In this document: in pieces, positions 1 to 7,549 of the stretch | Numbering within the stretch: position 1 is the first letter of the stretch | Layout of the letters: each line of letters opens with the position of its first letter | Source of the DNA: an uncultured Treponema sp. | GTDB lineage: Bacteria; Spirochaetota; Spirochaetia; Treponematales; Treponemataceae | DNA: 64,000 nucleotides | Assembly: GCA_946411505.1 (NCBI GenBank) | Contig: CAMKEG010000001.1 | Location: 310,001 to 374,000 of the forward strand | Direction: 5' to 3' | Program-made: the position numbers and the translations under genes | The notes under the pieces: model-generated | What the model saw: the letters and a program-made list of their open reading frames with translations, nothing else | Database searches by the model: none | Told to the model about the DNA's origin: nothing

Positions 1-593
1 ACACGCTGAACACGGGCGCGCAGCTTGCGATGATTGAGGGCGCCGACAAAACCTGCTACTTCTTGGAGCAAGTGGCCGACTTTTTGCGCTACAACATCCA
101 GCATCCCGGAAGCGACGCGACAATCGGCGAAGAGCTGGGAATGTTGGACAACTACCTTTACATAATGAAGACGCGCTTTGGCGAGCGCTACCAGTTTGTC
201 AAGGACATCGACGAAAGCTGCCTGGGCGTAAAGATTCCCAACACGATTTTGCAGCCGCTCGTTGAAAACTGCATAAAGCACGGACTAAAGGACGCCACCG
301 AAAACGGAAAGATTTCCATAAAGGTGGCGCGGACACAAAGCGTGATAACGATAGAAATTTCCGACAACGGAAAAGGCTTTGAGCCGGAAATAAAAAAAGA
401 GATAATGAACCAGGCGGCGGCCGGAAGCGAGGGCGTCCTGATTAGCGACAAGGGCCACGTTTCAAGCGGCTTGATAAACGTAATATCGCGCCTTCAAATA
501 TACTTCAAGGACAACAACGTCTTTGACATTCAAGACAATCCTGACGGCGGAACTAAATTCCGCATAAGAATAGAGGACGGCGGCAATGTATAA
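1..593 (+). CDS. Sensor histidine kinase, LytS/YesM type (5' end outside window)
   Basis: The frame is open from base 3 and ends at 593, so only the C-terminal catalytic part is present. The first residues (NTLNTGAQLA) are the tail of the HFLFNTLN-like phosphoacceptor box of the His_kinase family; the histidine itself lies upstream of the window. A helical stretch follows, then the ATP-binding domain with N box ILQPLVENCIKHGL (about residues 77-90 of the visible part), G1 box ISDNGKGF and a later glycine-rich GGTKFRI. The usual partner is an AraC-type regulator, and the next gene, overlapping by 8 bp, is exactly that. A sugar-receptor lipoprotein follows, so the likely stimulus is a monosaccharide sensed in the periplasm. 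The family call is firm; the ligand is inferred from neighbours. Confidence 0.9.
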   Translation, partial: TLNTGAQLAMIEGADKTCYFLEQVADFLRYNIQHPGSDATIGEELGMLDNYLYIMKTRFGERYQFVKDIDESCLGVKIPNTILQPLVENCIKHGLKDATENGKISIKVARTQSVITIEISDNGKGFEPEIKKEIMNQAAAGSEGVLISDKGHVSSGLINVISRLQIYFKDNNVFDIQDNPDGGTKFRIRIEDGGNV

Positions 594-2151
594 CATTCTT
601 TTGACCGACGACGAGCAAATAGTAATTGACTCCCTGACGATGATTTTAAACAAAAACTTTGAGGGGCAAATCACAATCTTTTCCGCCTCAAGCGGAACAA
701 AGGCGCTGGAAATAGCGCGCTCGACGGCCATCGACATAATCTTCATGGACATCCACATGCCGGGCATGAACGGTCTTGAGACAATCAGCCTGATAAAGCG
801 CATAAAGCCCAACATCGTAATCATAATCCTTTCAGCCTACGACCAGTTCCAATACGCGCAGGAGGCGCTGAACTTGGGCGCCTTCAAGTATTTGACCAAG
901 CCCGTAAACCGCAACTTGATAGCGCAAACCGCGCGCGAGGCGATGAACCAAGTGGATTCCGAAAGGGGAAAGCTTACCGACAGCATAGAGCTGCGCCAAA
1001 AGCTAAGCGTCGTCTCCACGATGGTCGAAAGCGACTTCATCTATTCCTGCATATTCAACAACAAGGGAACTGATTTTTCAGAATACTTGAACTACTTTGG
1101 AATCGAGGGCCTTCCCTACTTTTTTGCCTGCCTTGAAGTTTCCGACATTCCAAACGAAAAGCGCTACGACGTTTACGTAAAGATTCGCGACGCGCTTGGA
1201 GGAAAATGCCGCTGCGTCACAGGCTCCTTCATGGGAGACAGAATCGGCGTCTTCTTTCCGCTGGCCAAAAACGAAAATCCAGAAGAGCTCACAAGGGAAA
1301 TCTACACGCTGCTCTCGACAAAAATTTCAGGCAAGGTAAAAATCGGCGCCAGCGAAATCGAGCGCGACATAATGAAGGCGCAAAACGCCTACAACGCCGC
1401 CGCCGCCTGCCTTTCAAAAATCGAGGACGGAGGCGTGGCCTTTAGCGGAAAAAGCGCCGCGCAGGAAAGCGGCAAGGGGTCGGAAGCGTCCTTGGCAGAA
1501 AAGGCGGCCTCAAGGCTTGTGGCCGCGATACGGGGCGGAAACTCAAGCGCGGCGGCGGGGCTGGCCAAGGAATACTCCGCGCTTCTTTACAAAGCCTTTG
1601 AAGGTCAAAACGACAAAATCAAGGGAAGCCTTTTTGAAACTTTGGTAAAGGAACGAAGCGCCGCGAGCCAAGCCAACCCCGACTACAAGGACGAGGATTC
1701 CGCCGGCGACTTTTCGTTTTTCGCAAAGACAAACGAGCGCGAGCAATTGGAAAAATATTTTTCGGAGCGCAGTTCGGAATGCGCCGCCTCCGCCGCCATG
1801 TCAAAGGGCAGCAAGGAAAACCCAATCGCGCTAAAGGCGCGCCAGTACATCGACAGCCATTTAGCCGAACCGCAAAGCTTGGAAAGCCTGGCAGAAATTC
1901 TTGGCGTCAGCCCCTTCTACCTAAGCAAGCTTTTTAAGGAAGAGACCGGGGAAACTTACATCAACTACGTCACCTCGGCCAGGCTTGAAAAGGCCAAGCG
2001 CCTTTTGTCCGACGGCGCCTTGATAATAAAGGAAATATCGGCGGACGTAGGCTACAACGACCAAAACTACTTTAGCAAGCTCTTTAGGCAAAAGTACGGA
2101 GAGACGCCCAGCGAATACAGGCAAAAAATGTTAGGAAGTGGAAGCGTATGA
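586..2151 (+). CDS. Response regulator, REC + AraC-type DNA-binding domain (YesN-like)
   Basis: 521 aa. The N-terminal receiver domain (about 1-120) has the acidic pair D8/D9, phosphoacceptor D55 in FMDIHMPGMNG, and the conserved Lys in FKYLTKPVN. A long low-conservation linker (about 130-410), rich in Ala, Lys and Ser in its second half, precedes two AraC helix-turn-helix motifs at about 415-515 (SLESLAEILGVSPFYLSKLF and IKEISADVGYNDQNYFSKLF). It overlaps the kinase gene by 8 bp and the downstream lipoprotein by 4 bp, so the three are translationally coupled. It is expected to activate sugar uptake or catabolic genes. The chvE promoter just downstream, which lacks a good -35 box, is the obvious candidate target, but that is inference. 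Confidence 0.93.
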   Translation: MYNILLTDDEQIVIDSLTMILNKNFEGQITIFSASSGTKALEIARSTAIDIIFMDIHMPGMNGLETISLIKRIKPNIVIIILSAYDQFQYAQEALNLGAFKYLTKPVNRNLIAQTAREAMNQVDSERGKLTDSIELRQKLSVVSTMVESDFIYSCIFNNKGTDFSEYLNYFGIEGLPYFFACLEVSDIPNEKRYDVYVKIRDALGGKCRCVTGSFMGDRIGVFFPLAKNENPEELTREIYTLLSTKISGKVKIGASEIERDIMKAQNAYNAAAACLSKIEDGGVAFSGKSAAQESGKGSEASLAEKAASRLVAAIRGGNSSAAAGLAKEYSALLYKAFEGQNDKIKGSLFETLVKERSAASQANPDYKDEDSAGDFSFFAKTNEREQLEKYFSERSSECAASAAMSKGSKENPIALKARQYIDSHLAEPQSLESLAEILGVSPFYLSKLFKEETGETYINYVTSARLEKAKRLLSDGALIIKEISADVGYNDQNYFSKLFRQKYGETPSEYRQKMLGSGSV

Positions 2152-3188
2152 TGAAAAAAATTTTTATTCTCGCCGCCGCCGTTTGCGGCCTTGCCCTTGC
2201 CTCTTGCAAAAAGCAAAAGGCGGATTTTGCCCGCTCCAACGAGGAGACCGAAACTTCTTCAAAAATCGCCATCGGCTTTTCAATCGACACGCTTGCCATA
2301 GAGCGCTGGAGGCGGGACTGCGACATTTTCCTTAACAAAGCCAAAGACTTGGGCGCCGACGTAATCGTCCAAAATTCAGGAAACAGCGTGGAAGTCCAAA
2401 ACCAGCAAATTGAATACCTGGTCAAGCGCGGAGTCAAGGCGGTGGTCGTCGTTCCCAAAGACGCGGAAAGCTTAGGCGAAAGCGTCCGCCTTGCGCGGAG
2501 CAAGGGCATTCCTGTCATCTCCTACGACAGGCTTTTGCGCAACTCCCCCATCGACCTTTACGTCACGATTGACAGCCAGGCCGTCGGAACCTTGATGGCC
2601 CAAGAACTTTTGCGCAAAAAGCCGCGCGGCTCCCTTTTTTGCATTTACGGGCCTAAAGAGGACTTCAACATGACTTTGATTCGCCGGGGCGTGGAGGACG
2701 TGGTAAAAAACAGCCGCGCCAGCATTGACTACAATTATTGGACGGACGGCTGGAACTACGACTTGTCTTATAGAAAGATGTCGGAACTTTTGAAGGCCGG
2801 AAAAATTCCTGACGCCGTCGTCGCCGGAAACGACGCTGTGGCCGACTCGATAATCCGCGCCATAGGCGAATTCGCGCCCGGAAGGGACATCGCGGTGGGC
2901 GGCCAGGACGCGGACATCGCGGGCTGCCAAAACGTCGTCAACGGAAAGCAGGCCGTCACGATTTACAAGCCCATCACCGAGCTTGCCGCCAAAAGCGCGG
3001 AAATCGCCGTGGCGCTGGCGCGGGGCAAAAGCGTCAAGGAATGCGGCGGCGTCAACGGCAGCATAGACAACGGCGCGGGCCAGATTCCGGTCCTTTGGCT
3101 GCATCCGATGGCCGTGACCGCCGAAAACATGGACGAAATCGTCATAAAAAGCGGCTTCCACACCCGACAAGAAGTCTACAGAAACTAG
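2148..3188 (+). CDS. XylF/ChvE-like sugar-binding lipoprotein, probable sensory receptor
   Basis: 346 aa, type-1 periplasmic binding protein fold (Peripla_BP_4, the XylF/ChvE group). Signal peptide with lipobox L17-A18-S19-C20, so it is a lipoprotein anchored to a membrane, unlike the soluble receptor encoded next. Family landmarks: IGFSIDTLAIERWRRD near the N-terminus, QNQQIEYLVKRGVKAVVVVP, YDRLLRNSPIDLYVTID, and VVAGNDAVADSIIRAI. The start ATG at 2148 is followed by a second ATG at 2151; the first gives an ATGA overlap with the regulator stop. Because it is coupled to the two-component genes rather than to the ATPase/permease, its likely job is to present bound sugar to the kinase ectodomain. 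It could also feed the downstream transporter. The sugar is not identifiable from sequence alone. Confidence 0.88.
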   Translation: MMKKIFILAAAVCGLALASCKKQKADFARSNEETETSSKIAIGFSIDTLAIERWRRDCDIFLNKAKDLGADVIVQNSGNSVEVQNQQIEYLVKRGVKAVVVVPKDAESLGESVRLARSKGIPVISYDRLLRNSPIDLYVTIDSQAVGTLMAQELLRKKPRGSLFCIYGPKEDFNMTLIRRGVEDVVKNSRASIDYNYWTDGWNYDLSYRKMSELLKAGKIPDAVVAGNDAVADSIIRAIGEFAPGRDIAVGGQDADIAGCQNVVNGKQAVTIYKPITELAAKSAEIAVALARGKSVKECGGVNGSIDNGAGQIPVLWLHPMAVTAENMDEIVIKSGFHTRQEVYRN

Positions 3189-3217
3189 CAATTTTTTAAC
3201 CACAAAAAATTACTAGT
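3184..3217 (+). terminator. A/T-rich hairpin overlapping the lipoprotein stop codon
   Basis: ACTAG-C-AATTTTTT (3184-3197) pairs with AAAAAATT-A-CTAGT (3204-3217) around the 6-nt loop AACCAC, with one mismatch. The TAG stop codon (3186-3188) lies inside the left arm. It lacks a GC-rich stem, so it may be a weak terminator or an mRNA 3'-end protector. Confidence 0.45.
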
Positions 3218-3226
3218 CCAAAAGGC

Positions 3227-3271
3227 AAAAAAGTCCTAAAAAATCCCAAAAAACTCCCAAATTCCGCAAAA
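3227..3271. promoter_or_regulatory. Phased A-tracts upstream of chvE (predicted DNA bend)
   Basis: Short A-tracts begin at 3227, 3238, 3248, 3259 and 3268, spaced 9-11 bp, about one helical turn. Such phasing gives intrinsic curvature. It lies roughly 50-95 bp upstream of the presumed chvE transcription start, where curvature or UP-like contacts commonly aid activation. Confidence 0.5.
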
Positions 3272-3288
3272 TAATCAAGAAAATGGCC

Positions 3289-3317
3289 GCTTTTTAAGGG
3301 CTTTTATGCTTTATAGT
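3289..3317 (+). promoter_or_regulatory. Probable chvE promoter with weak -35
   Basis: TATAGT (3312-3317) is a reasonable -10 element about 50 bp before the chvE start. The -35 position at 17-bp spacing (3289-3294, GCTTTT) does not match consensus, which fits an activator-dependent promoter, possibly controlled by the AraC-type regulator encoded upstream. Confidence 0.4.
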
Positions 3318-3369
3318 AAAATCACGCCGCGGATAAAGGGCGGCGCAAAAAACAATATGGAGGATTTTT

Positions 3370-4437
3370 ATGAAAAAAATCATTTCAGTTGCCGTTGCGG
3401 CAATGATGCTCACAGGCGCGGTTTTCGCCGCTAAGCCCGCGAAGGTAAAGGTTGGCGTTTCAATGCCCACAAAATCTTTGCAGCGCTGGAACCAGGACGG
3501 AAGCAACATGGCCAAGGAGCTTAAGAAAGCCGGCTATGTAGTTGACCTTCAGTACGCCAACAACGACATCGCGATGCAGACTCAGCAGATTGAGAACATG
3601 CTCACAAAGGGCGACAAGATTCTTGTAATCGCCGCCATCGACGGAAGCGCCTTGAAGGGCGTTCTCGACACAGCCAAGAAACAGGGCGTAAAAGTAATCG
3701 CTTATGACCGCTTGATCATGAACAGCGACGCCGTTTCTTACTATGCCACATTCGACAACTACAAAGTAGGAACAATCCAGGGCAACTACTTGGTTGAAAA
3801 GTTGAACCTCAAGAGCCGCACTTCCAAGGATCCCGCCTACATCGAGTTCTTCACAGGATCTCCCGACGACAACAACATCAACTTCTTCTTTGGCGGAGCC
3901 ATGGACGTTTTGAATCCCTACCTCAAGTCAGGCGTTTTGGTTTGCCGCTCAGGACAGACTTCAAAGGCCCAGTGCGCCACTCTCAACTGGTCTACAGAAG
4001 CCGCCCAGAAGCGCATGGAGAACTTGGTTACAGCCCAGAAGTACGGCCCCAACGGAACAAAGCTTGACGCCGTTTACTCTTCAAACGACTCTTGCGCCCA
4101 GGGAATCACAAACGCCTTGGTAGGCGCCGGCTACACAGCCAAGAACTTCCCCATTATCACAGGACAGGACTGCGACAAGCCGTCTGTTAAAAATATGATT
4201 GCCGGAACTCAGGCCATGTCAGTATTCAAGGACACTCGCACATTGGCTTCTCAGGTAGTCAAGATGGTTGACGCTATCGCCAAGGGAACTCAGCCGCCGA
4301 TCAACGACAAGAAAACTTACGACAACGGAACAGGAATCATTCCTTCATTCCTTTGCGAACCGGTTTTCGGCGACAAGGACAACTACAAGGCGTTGTTGCT
4401 TGACTCAGGCTACTACACAGCCGCCGACCTTCAATAG
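3370..4437 (+). CDS. chvE: Multiple-monosaccharide ABC transporter, periplasmic binding protein
   Basis: 355 aa. Signal peptide with probable cleavage at AVFA|AK (about residue 20) and no lipobox cysteine, so it is a soluble periplasmic protein. The ChvE-type fold is clear: VGVSMPTKSLQRWNQDG at the N-terminus, QTQQIENMLTKGDKILVIAA, YDRLIMNSDAVSYYATFDN, and DAVYSSNDSCAQGITNALVG. It captures aldoses for the CUT2-type importer encoded by the next two genes. GGAGG at 3359-3363 is well placed before the ATG. A terminator-like hairpin follows the gene, so this receptor is probably made in excess over the ATPase and permease. Codon choice looks more biased (many AAG, GGC, TTC) than in the neighbours, as expected for a highly expressed gene. 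The exact sugar specificity is open. Confidence 0.93.
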   Translation: MKKIISVAVAAMMLTGAVFAAKPAKVKVGVSMPTKSLQRWNQDGSNMAKELKKAGYVVDLQYANNDIAMQTQQIENMLTKGDKILVIAAIDGSALKGVLDTAKKQGVKVIAYDRLIMNSDAVSYYATFDNYKVGTIQGNYLVEKLNLKSRTSKDPAYIEFFTGSPDDNNINFFFGGAMDVLNPYLKSGVLVCRSGQTSKAQCATLNWSTEAAQKRMENLVTAQKYGPNGTKLDAVYSSNDSCAQGITNALVGAGYTAKNFPIITGQDCDKPSVKNMIAGTQAMSVFKDTRTLASQVVKMVDAIAKGTQPPINDKKTYDNGTGIIPSFLCEPVFGDKDNYKALLLDSGYYTAADLQ

Positions 4438-4463
4438 GCTTTAGCGGAGTCAAATCTGCAGTC

Positions 4464-4498
4464 AGGCCGCCCACCCCAAAAGGCGGGCGGCCTTTTTT
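4464..4498 (+). terminator. Intrinsic terminator/attenuator after chvE
   Basis: AGGCCGCCC (4464-4472) pairs with GGGCGGCCT (4485-4493) around a 12-nt loop, followed by a T-run to 4498. Because gguA begins only 30 bp later with no obvious promoter of its own, partial read-through is expected to set the receptor-to-transporter ratio. Confidence 0.85.
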
Positions 4499-4527
4499 AA
4501 CGCATTTAGTTTTTTAGGAGGAATTCC

Positions 4528-6066
4528 ATGGCAGACATGTTATTGGAAATGAAAGACATCACAAAGAGGTTTATCAACGTAACCGCTCTCAACAAGGTCA
4601 ACCTAAAGGTGGCCAACGGAGAAATCCACGCCGTAGTTGGCGAGAACGGAGCCGGAAAGTCAACGTTGATGAACGTCCTTTCTGGCGTCTATCCGTATGG
4701 AACTTACGAAGGCGACATAATTTTTGACGGAAAGGTCTGCCAGTTCCAAACAATTAAAGACAGTGAAAAAAAAGGCATTGTAATAATACATCAGGAACTC
4801 GCCCTGGTGCCCTTGCTTTCCATAGCCGAGAACATGTTCTTGGGCAACGAAAGAGGAACAAAGGCGCGCATTGACTGGGACGAAACATATAAAAAATGCG
4901 CCGAATCGTTGGCCCTTGTGGGATTGAACGAAAATCCGCACACGCTCATAAAGGACATCGGCGTAGGAAAACAACAGCTTGTCGAAATAGCGAAGGCGCT
5001 GGCCAAAGACGTGCGACTTTTGATTCTTGACGAGCCCACAGCTTCATTGAACGACACGGAAGCGAAAAAATTGCTTGACCTTCTTTTAAAGTTAAAGAAG
5101 GAAAAAGGCGTCACTTCCATTATCATATCTCATAAACTTAACGAAGTCTCTTACGTGGCCGACTCCATCACGGTAATCCGCGACGGAACGACAATCACCT
5201 CCATGAAAAAAGGATCTGAAGCGATTGACGAAAACGAGATTATCAAGGCGATGGTCGGCCGTTCTTTGGAAAACCGCTTCCCAAAGAGAGAGAACAAAAA
5301 CATCGGTGACGTTTGCTTTGAAGTCAAGGACTGGTGCGTGGAGCATCCTGTGTTTGACGGCATAACGGTTTGCGACCACGTCAACTTCAACATCCGCAAG
5401 GGCGAAGTCGTGGGAATCTCAGGCCTTATGGGCGCGGGCAGAACCGAGCTTGCCATGAGCATCTTTGGCCACAGCTACGGCGCCAACATTCGCGGAAAGA
5501 TTTTCATGAACGGAAAGGAAGTTTCCTTCCCCACTCCTAAAGCCGCGATTGACGCGGGCCTTGCCTACGTGACCGAAGACCGCAAGGGCAACGGCTTGAT
5601 TCTTAGCGAATCAATCGCAAAGAACACCGTAAGCGCCAACCTAAAGAAAATCGTCAACAAATTCGGCGCGATCGACTTTGACTTGGAAAACAAGTACTCG
5701 GTTGAGACAGCAAAGGAAATGCATACCAAGTGCGCCACCGTGCAGGAAGACGTCGGCCACCTTTCCGGCGGAAACATGCAAAAAGTTCTCATCGGAAAGT
5801 GGCTTTTCACCGACCCGGACATCTTGATTTTGGACGAGCCCACGCGCGGAATCGACGTTGGCGCAAAGTACGAAATCTACTGCCTCATCAACAAGATGGT
5901 GGCGGAAGGAAAGTCAGTCCTTATGATTTCTTCGGAAATGCCGGAAGTTCTTGGAATGAGCGACAGAATCTACATCATGAACGAAGGCAAGATGGTTGGC
6001 GAAATGAACGCCGAAGAAGCGACGCAAGAAAAAATAATGACTTGCATCATCAACTCAGGAAAATAA
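4528..6066 (+). CDS. gguA: Multiple-monosaccharide ABC transporter, ATP-binding protein
   Basis: 512 aa, a duplicated ABC ATPase of the CUT2 (MglA/XylG/GguA) type. The first nucleotide-binding domain has a perfect Walker A GENGAGKST (residues 38-46), a degenerate signature (GVGKQQL) and Walker B LLILDEPTASL. The second has a degenerate Walker A (GLMGAGRTE), a full signature LSGGNMQKV and Walker B ILILDEPTRGID. This pattern of one degenerate motif in each half is normal for the family. AGGAGGA at about 4516-4522 is a strong ribosome-binding site. It lies between the receptor and permease genes and powers uptake at the inner membrane. Confidence 0.95.
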   Translation: MADMLLEMKDITKRFINVTALNKVNLKVANGEIHAVVGENGAGKSTLMNVLSGVYPYGTYEGDIIFDGKVCQFQTIKDSEKKGIVIIHQELALVPLLSIAENMFLGNERGTKARIDWDETYKKCAESLALVGLNENPHTLIKDIGVGKQQLVEIAKALAKDVRLLILDEPTASLNDTEAKKLLDLLLKLKKEKGVTSIIISHKLNEVSYVADSITVIRDGTTITSMKKGSEAIDENEIIKAMVGRSLENRFPKRENKNIGDVCFEVKDWCVEHPVFDGITVCDHVNFNIRKGEVVGISGLMGAGRTELAMSIFGHSYGANIRGKIFMNGKEVSFPTPKAAIDAGLAYVTEDRKGNGLILSESIAKNTVSANLKKIVNKFGAIDFDLENKYSVETAKEMHTKCATVQEDVGHLSGGNMQKVLIGKWLFTDPDILILDEPTRGIDVGAKYEIYCLINKMVAEGKSVLMISSEMPEVLGMSDRIYIMNEGKMVGEMNAEEATQEKIMTCIINSGK

Positions 6067-6078
6067 AAGGAGATTTGT

Positions 6079-7323
6079 ATGGCAGAAAATACTGTAAAAG
6101 CGGCGTCTTTTGACGTAAAGAAACTGCTCAAGGACAACACAATGCTGTTGATTCTTGTCGCGGTAATGGTTTTGTTCCAAATCCTGACCGGAGCGCTTTT
6201 CGCTCCGTCCAACGTGAACAACATCATATTGCAGAACTCTTACGTTCTTGTCCTTGCGGCGGGCATGCTTCTCTGCATTCTTACCGGAGGAAACATCGAC
6301 CTTTCAGTAGGCTCGGTTGTTTGCTTGGTCGGCGCCATCGCCGGAAAATTGATTGTAGACGCTCACTTGCCGATTGGCATTTCAATCGTGATTTGTCTTT
6401 TCATCGGAACCTTGATTGGCGCCTGGCACGGAGCCTTCATCGCATACTTGCACATTCCGCCCTTCATCACAACCCTTTCGGGCATGCTCTTGTGGCGCGG
6501 CGTGGCGCTCATCGTCCTTGACGGCTTGACAATCTCGCCCTTCCCGCAAAAGTACCTCAACTTGTTCTCAAGCTACATTCCCGAAGTATTCTTCCCGGCG
6601 CTCGCGACAGCCGCCTTGGACGAAGGTCCTGCAGCCGAAGCCGCGGCCGCCAAGCTTGCCTCAATGACAATGACTGTCACAATGGTCGTGGCCGTAGCCA
6701 TTTGCGTGATTATGATCGCGACAAGCCTTGTAAGCAGAAAGACTAAAGTGGCAAAGGGATACGCCGTAGAAGGCGCCGCGCCCTTCTTTGCCCGCCTTGT
6801 AATCATAACATTCGTAGTTTTGGCGGTAGCTTGGAAATTGGGCCACCACCACGGAATTCCCACCGTCTTGATTTTGATTGCGCTTGTCGTGGCCTTCTAC
6901 ACATACTACACGCAGAACACTGTTCCCGGCCGCTACTTGTACGCCATCGGCGGCAACGCCAAGGCCGCGAAGCTTTCCGGCGTCAACACCGACAACGTCA
7001 TGATGTTCGCCTACACCAACATGGGCTTCCTTTCTGCCGTCGCCGCCTTGGTCTGCGTGGCGCGCTTCAACTCGGCCGCTCCGACAGCCGGCATGAGCTA
7101 TGAAATGGACGCCATCGGCTCCTGCTTTATCGGCGGCGCCTCCGCTTACGGCGGATCGGGCACGATTGGCGGAGCGGTTGTCGGCGCCATCTTCATGGGC
7201 GTCTTGAACAACGGCATGTCTTTGATGGGCGTCGACTCCAACTGGCAGCAGGCCGTCAAGGGCTTGGTATTGCTCCTTGCCGTAATCTTTGACGTAGTTT
7301 CAAAGCAACGAAACAAGAGGTAG
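6079..7323 (+). CDS. gguB: Multiple-monosaccharide ABC transporter, permease
   Basis: 414 aa integral membrane protein of the BPD_transp_2 family (XylH/GguB). It is hydrophobic throughout, with about ten predicted membrane spans. The conserved loop LTGGNIDLSVGSVVCLVGAI (about residues 74-93) and the C-terminal region CFIGGASAYGGSGTIGGAVVG are typical. A hydrophilic, Ala-rich loop near residues 180-200 (ALDEGPAAEAAAAKLAS) is longer than in short permeases but common in the GguB branch. AAAGGAG precedes the ATG, 12 bp after the gguA stop. It completes the transporter. Confidence 0.94.
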   Translation: MAENTVKAASFDVKKLLKDNTMLLILVAVMVLFQILTGALFAPSNVNNIILQNSYVLVLAAGMLLCILTGGNIDLSVGSVVCLVGAIAGKLIVDAHLPIGISIVICLFIGTLIGAWHGAFIAYLHIPPFITTLSGMLLWRGVALIVLDGLTISPFPQKYLNLFSSYIPEVFFPALATAALDEGPAAEAAAAKLASMTMTVTMVVAVAICVIMIATSLVSRKTKVAKGYAVEGAAPFFARLVIITFVVLAVAWKLGHHHGIPTVLILIALVVAFYTYYTQNTVPGRYLYAIGGNAKAAKLSGVNTDNVMMFAYTNMGFLSAVAALVCVARFNSAAPTAGMSYEMDAIGSCFIGGASAYGGSGTIGGAVVGAIFMGVLNNGMSLMGVDSNWQQAVKGLVLLLAVIFDVVSKQRNKR

Positions 7324-7425
7324 GAAAAACAAAAACGCGCGGACTCCAAAGGCGGGAGCCGTGCCGAGCGCGCAAGCGCGAGCGCAAAACCTTTAGAGGC
7401 CTCATTCCGAAGGAATGAGACGCAG

Positions 7426-7517
7426 AAAAAAAAAGACGGAAGGACCCGTCAGCGTAGCGGCTTGGCCGAAAGGCTTCAAGCCGCAAGCGAATGACGGGAG
7501 GCTCCGTCTTTTTTTTT
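7426..7517. terminator. Long nested hairpin between convergent genes, A-run/T-run flanked
   Basis: Nested arms: A9 7426-7434 with T9 7509-7517; GACGGA 7435-7440 with TCCGTC 7503-7508; CCCGTCA 7445-7451 with TGACGGG 7492-7498; GCGGCTTG 7457-7464 with CAAGCCGC 7477-7484; and an inner GCC-GAAA-GGC. A smaller hairpin (CTCATTCC-GAA-GGAATGAG, 7401-7419) precedes it. It sits between gguB (rightward) and the GH57-like gene (leftward), so a bidirectional terminator is the simplest reading. The rest of 7324-7549 shows no gene. Confidence 0.7.
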
Positions 7518-7549
7518 CGTCGCTGGGACCCGCCTTTTGGGGCAGCGTA

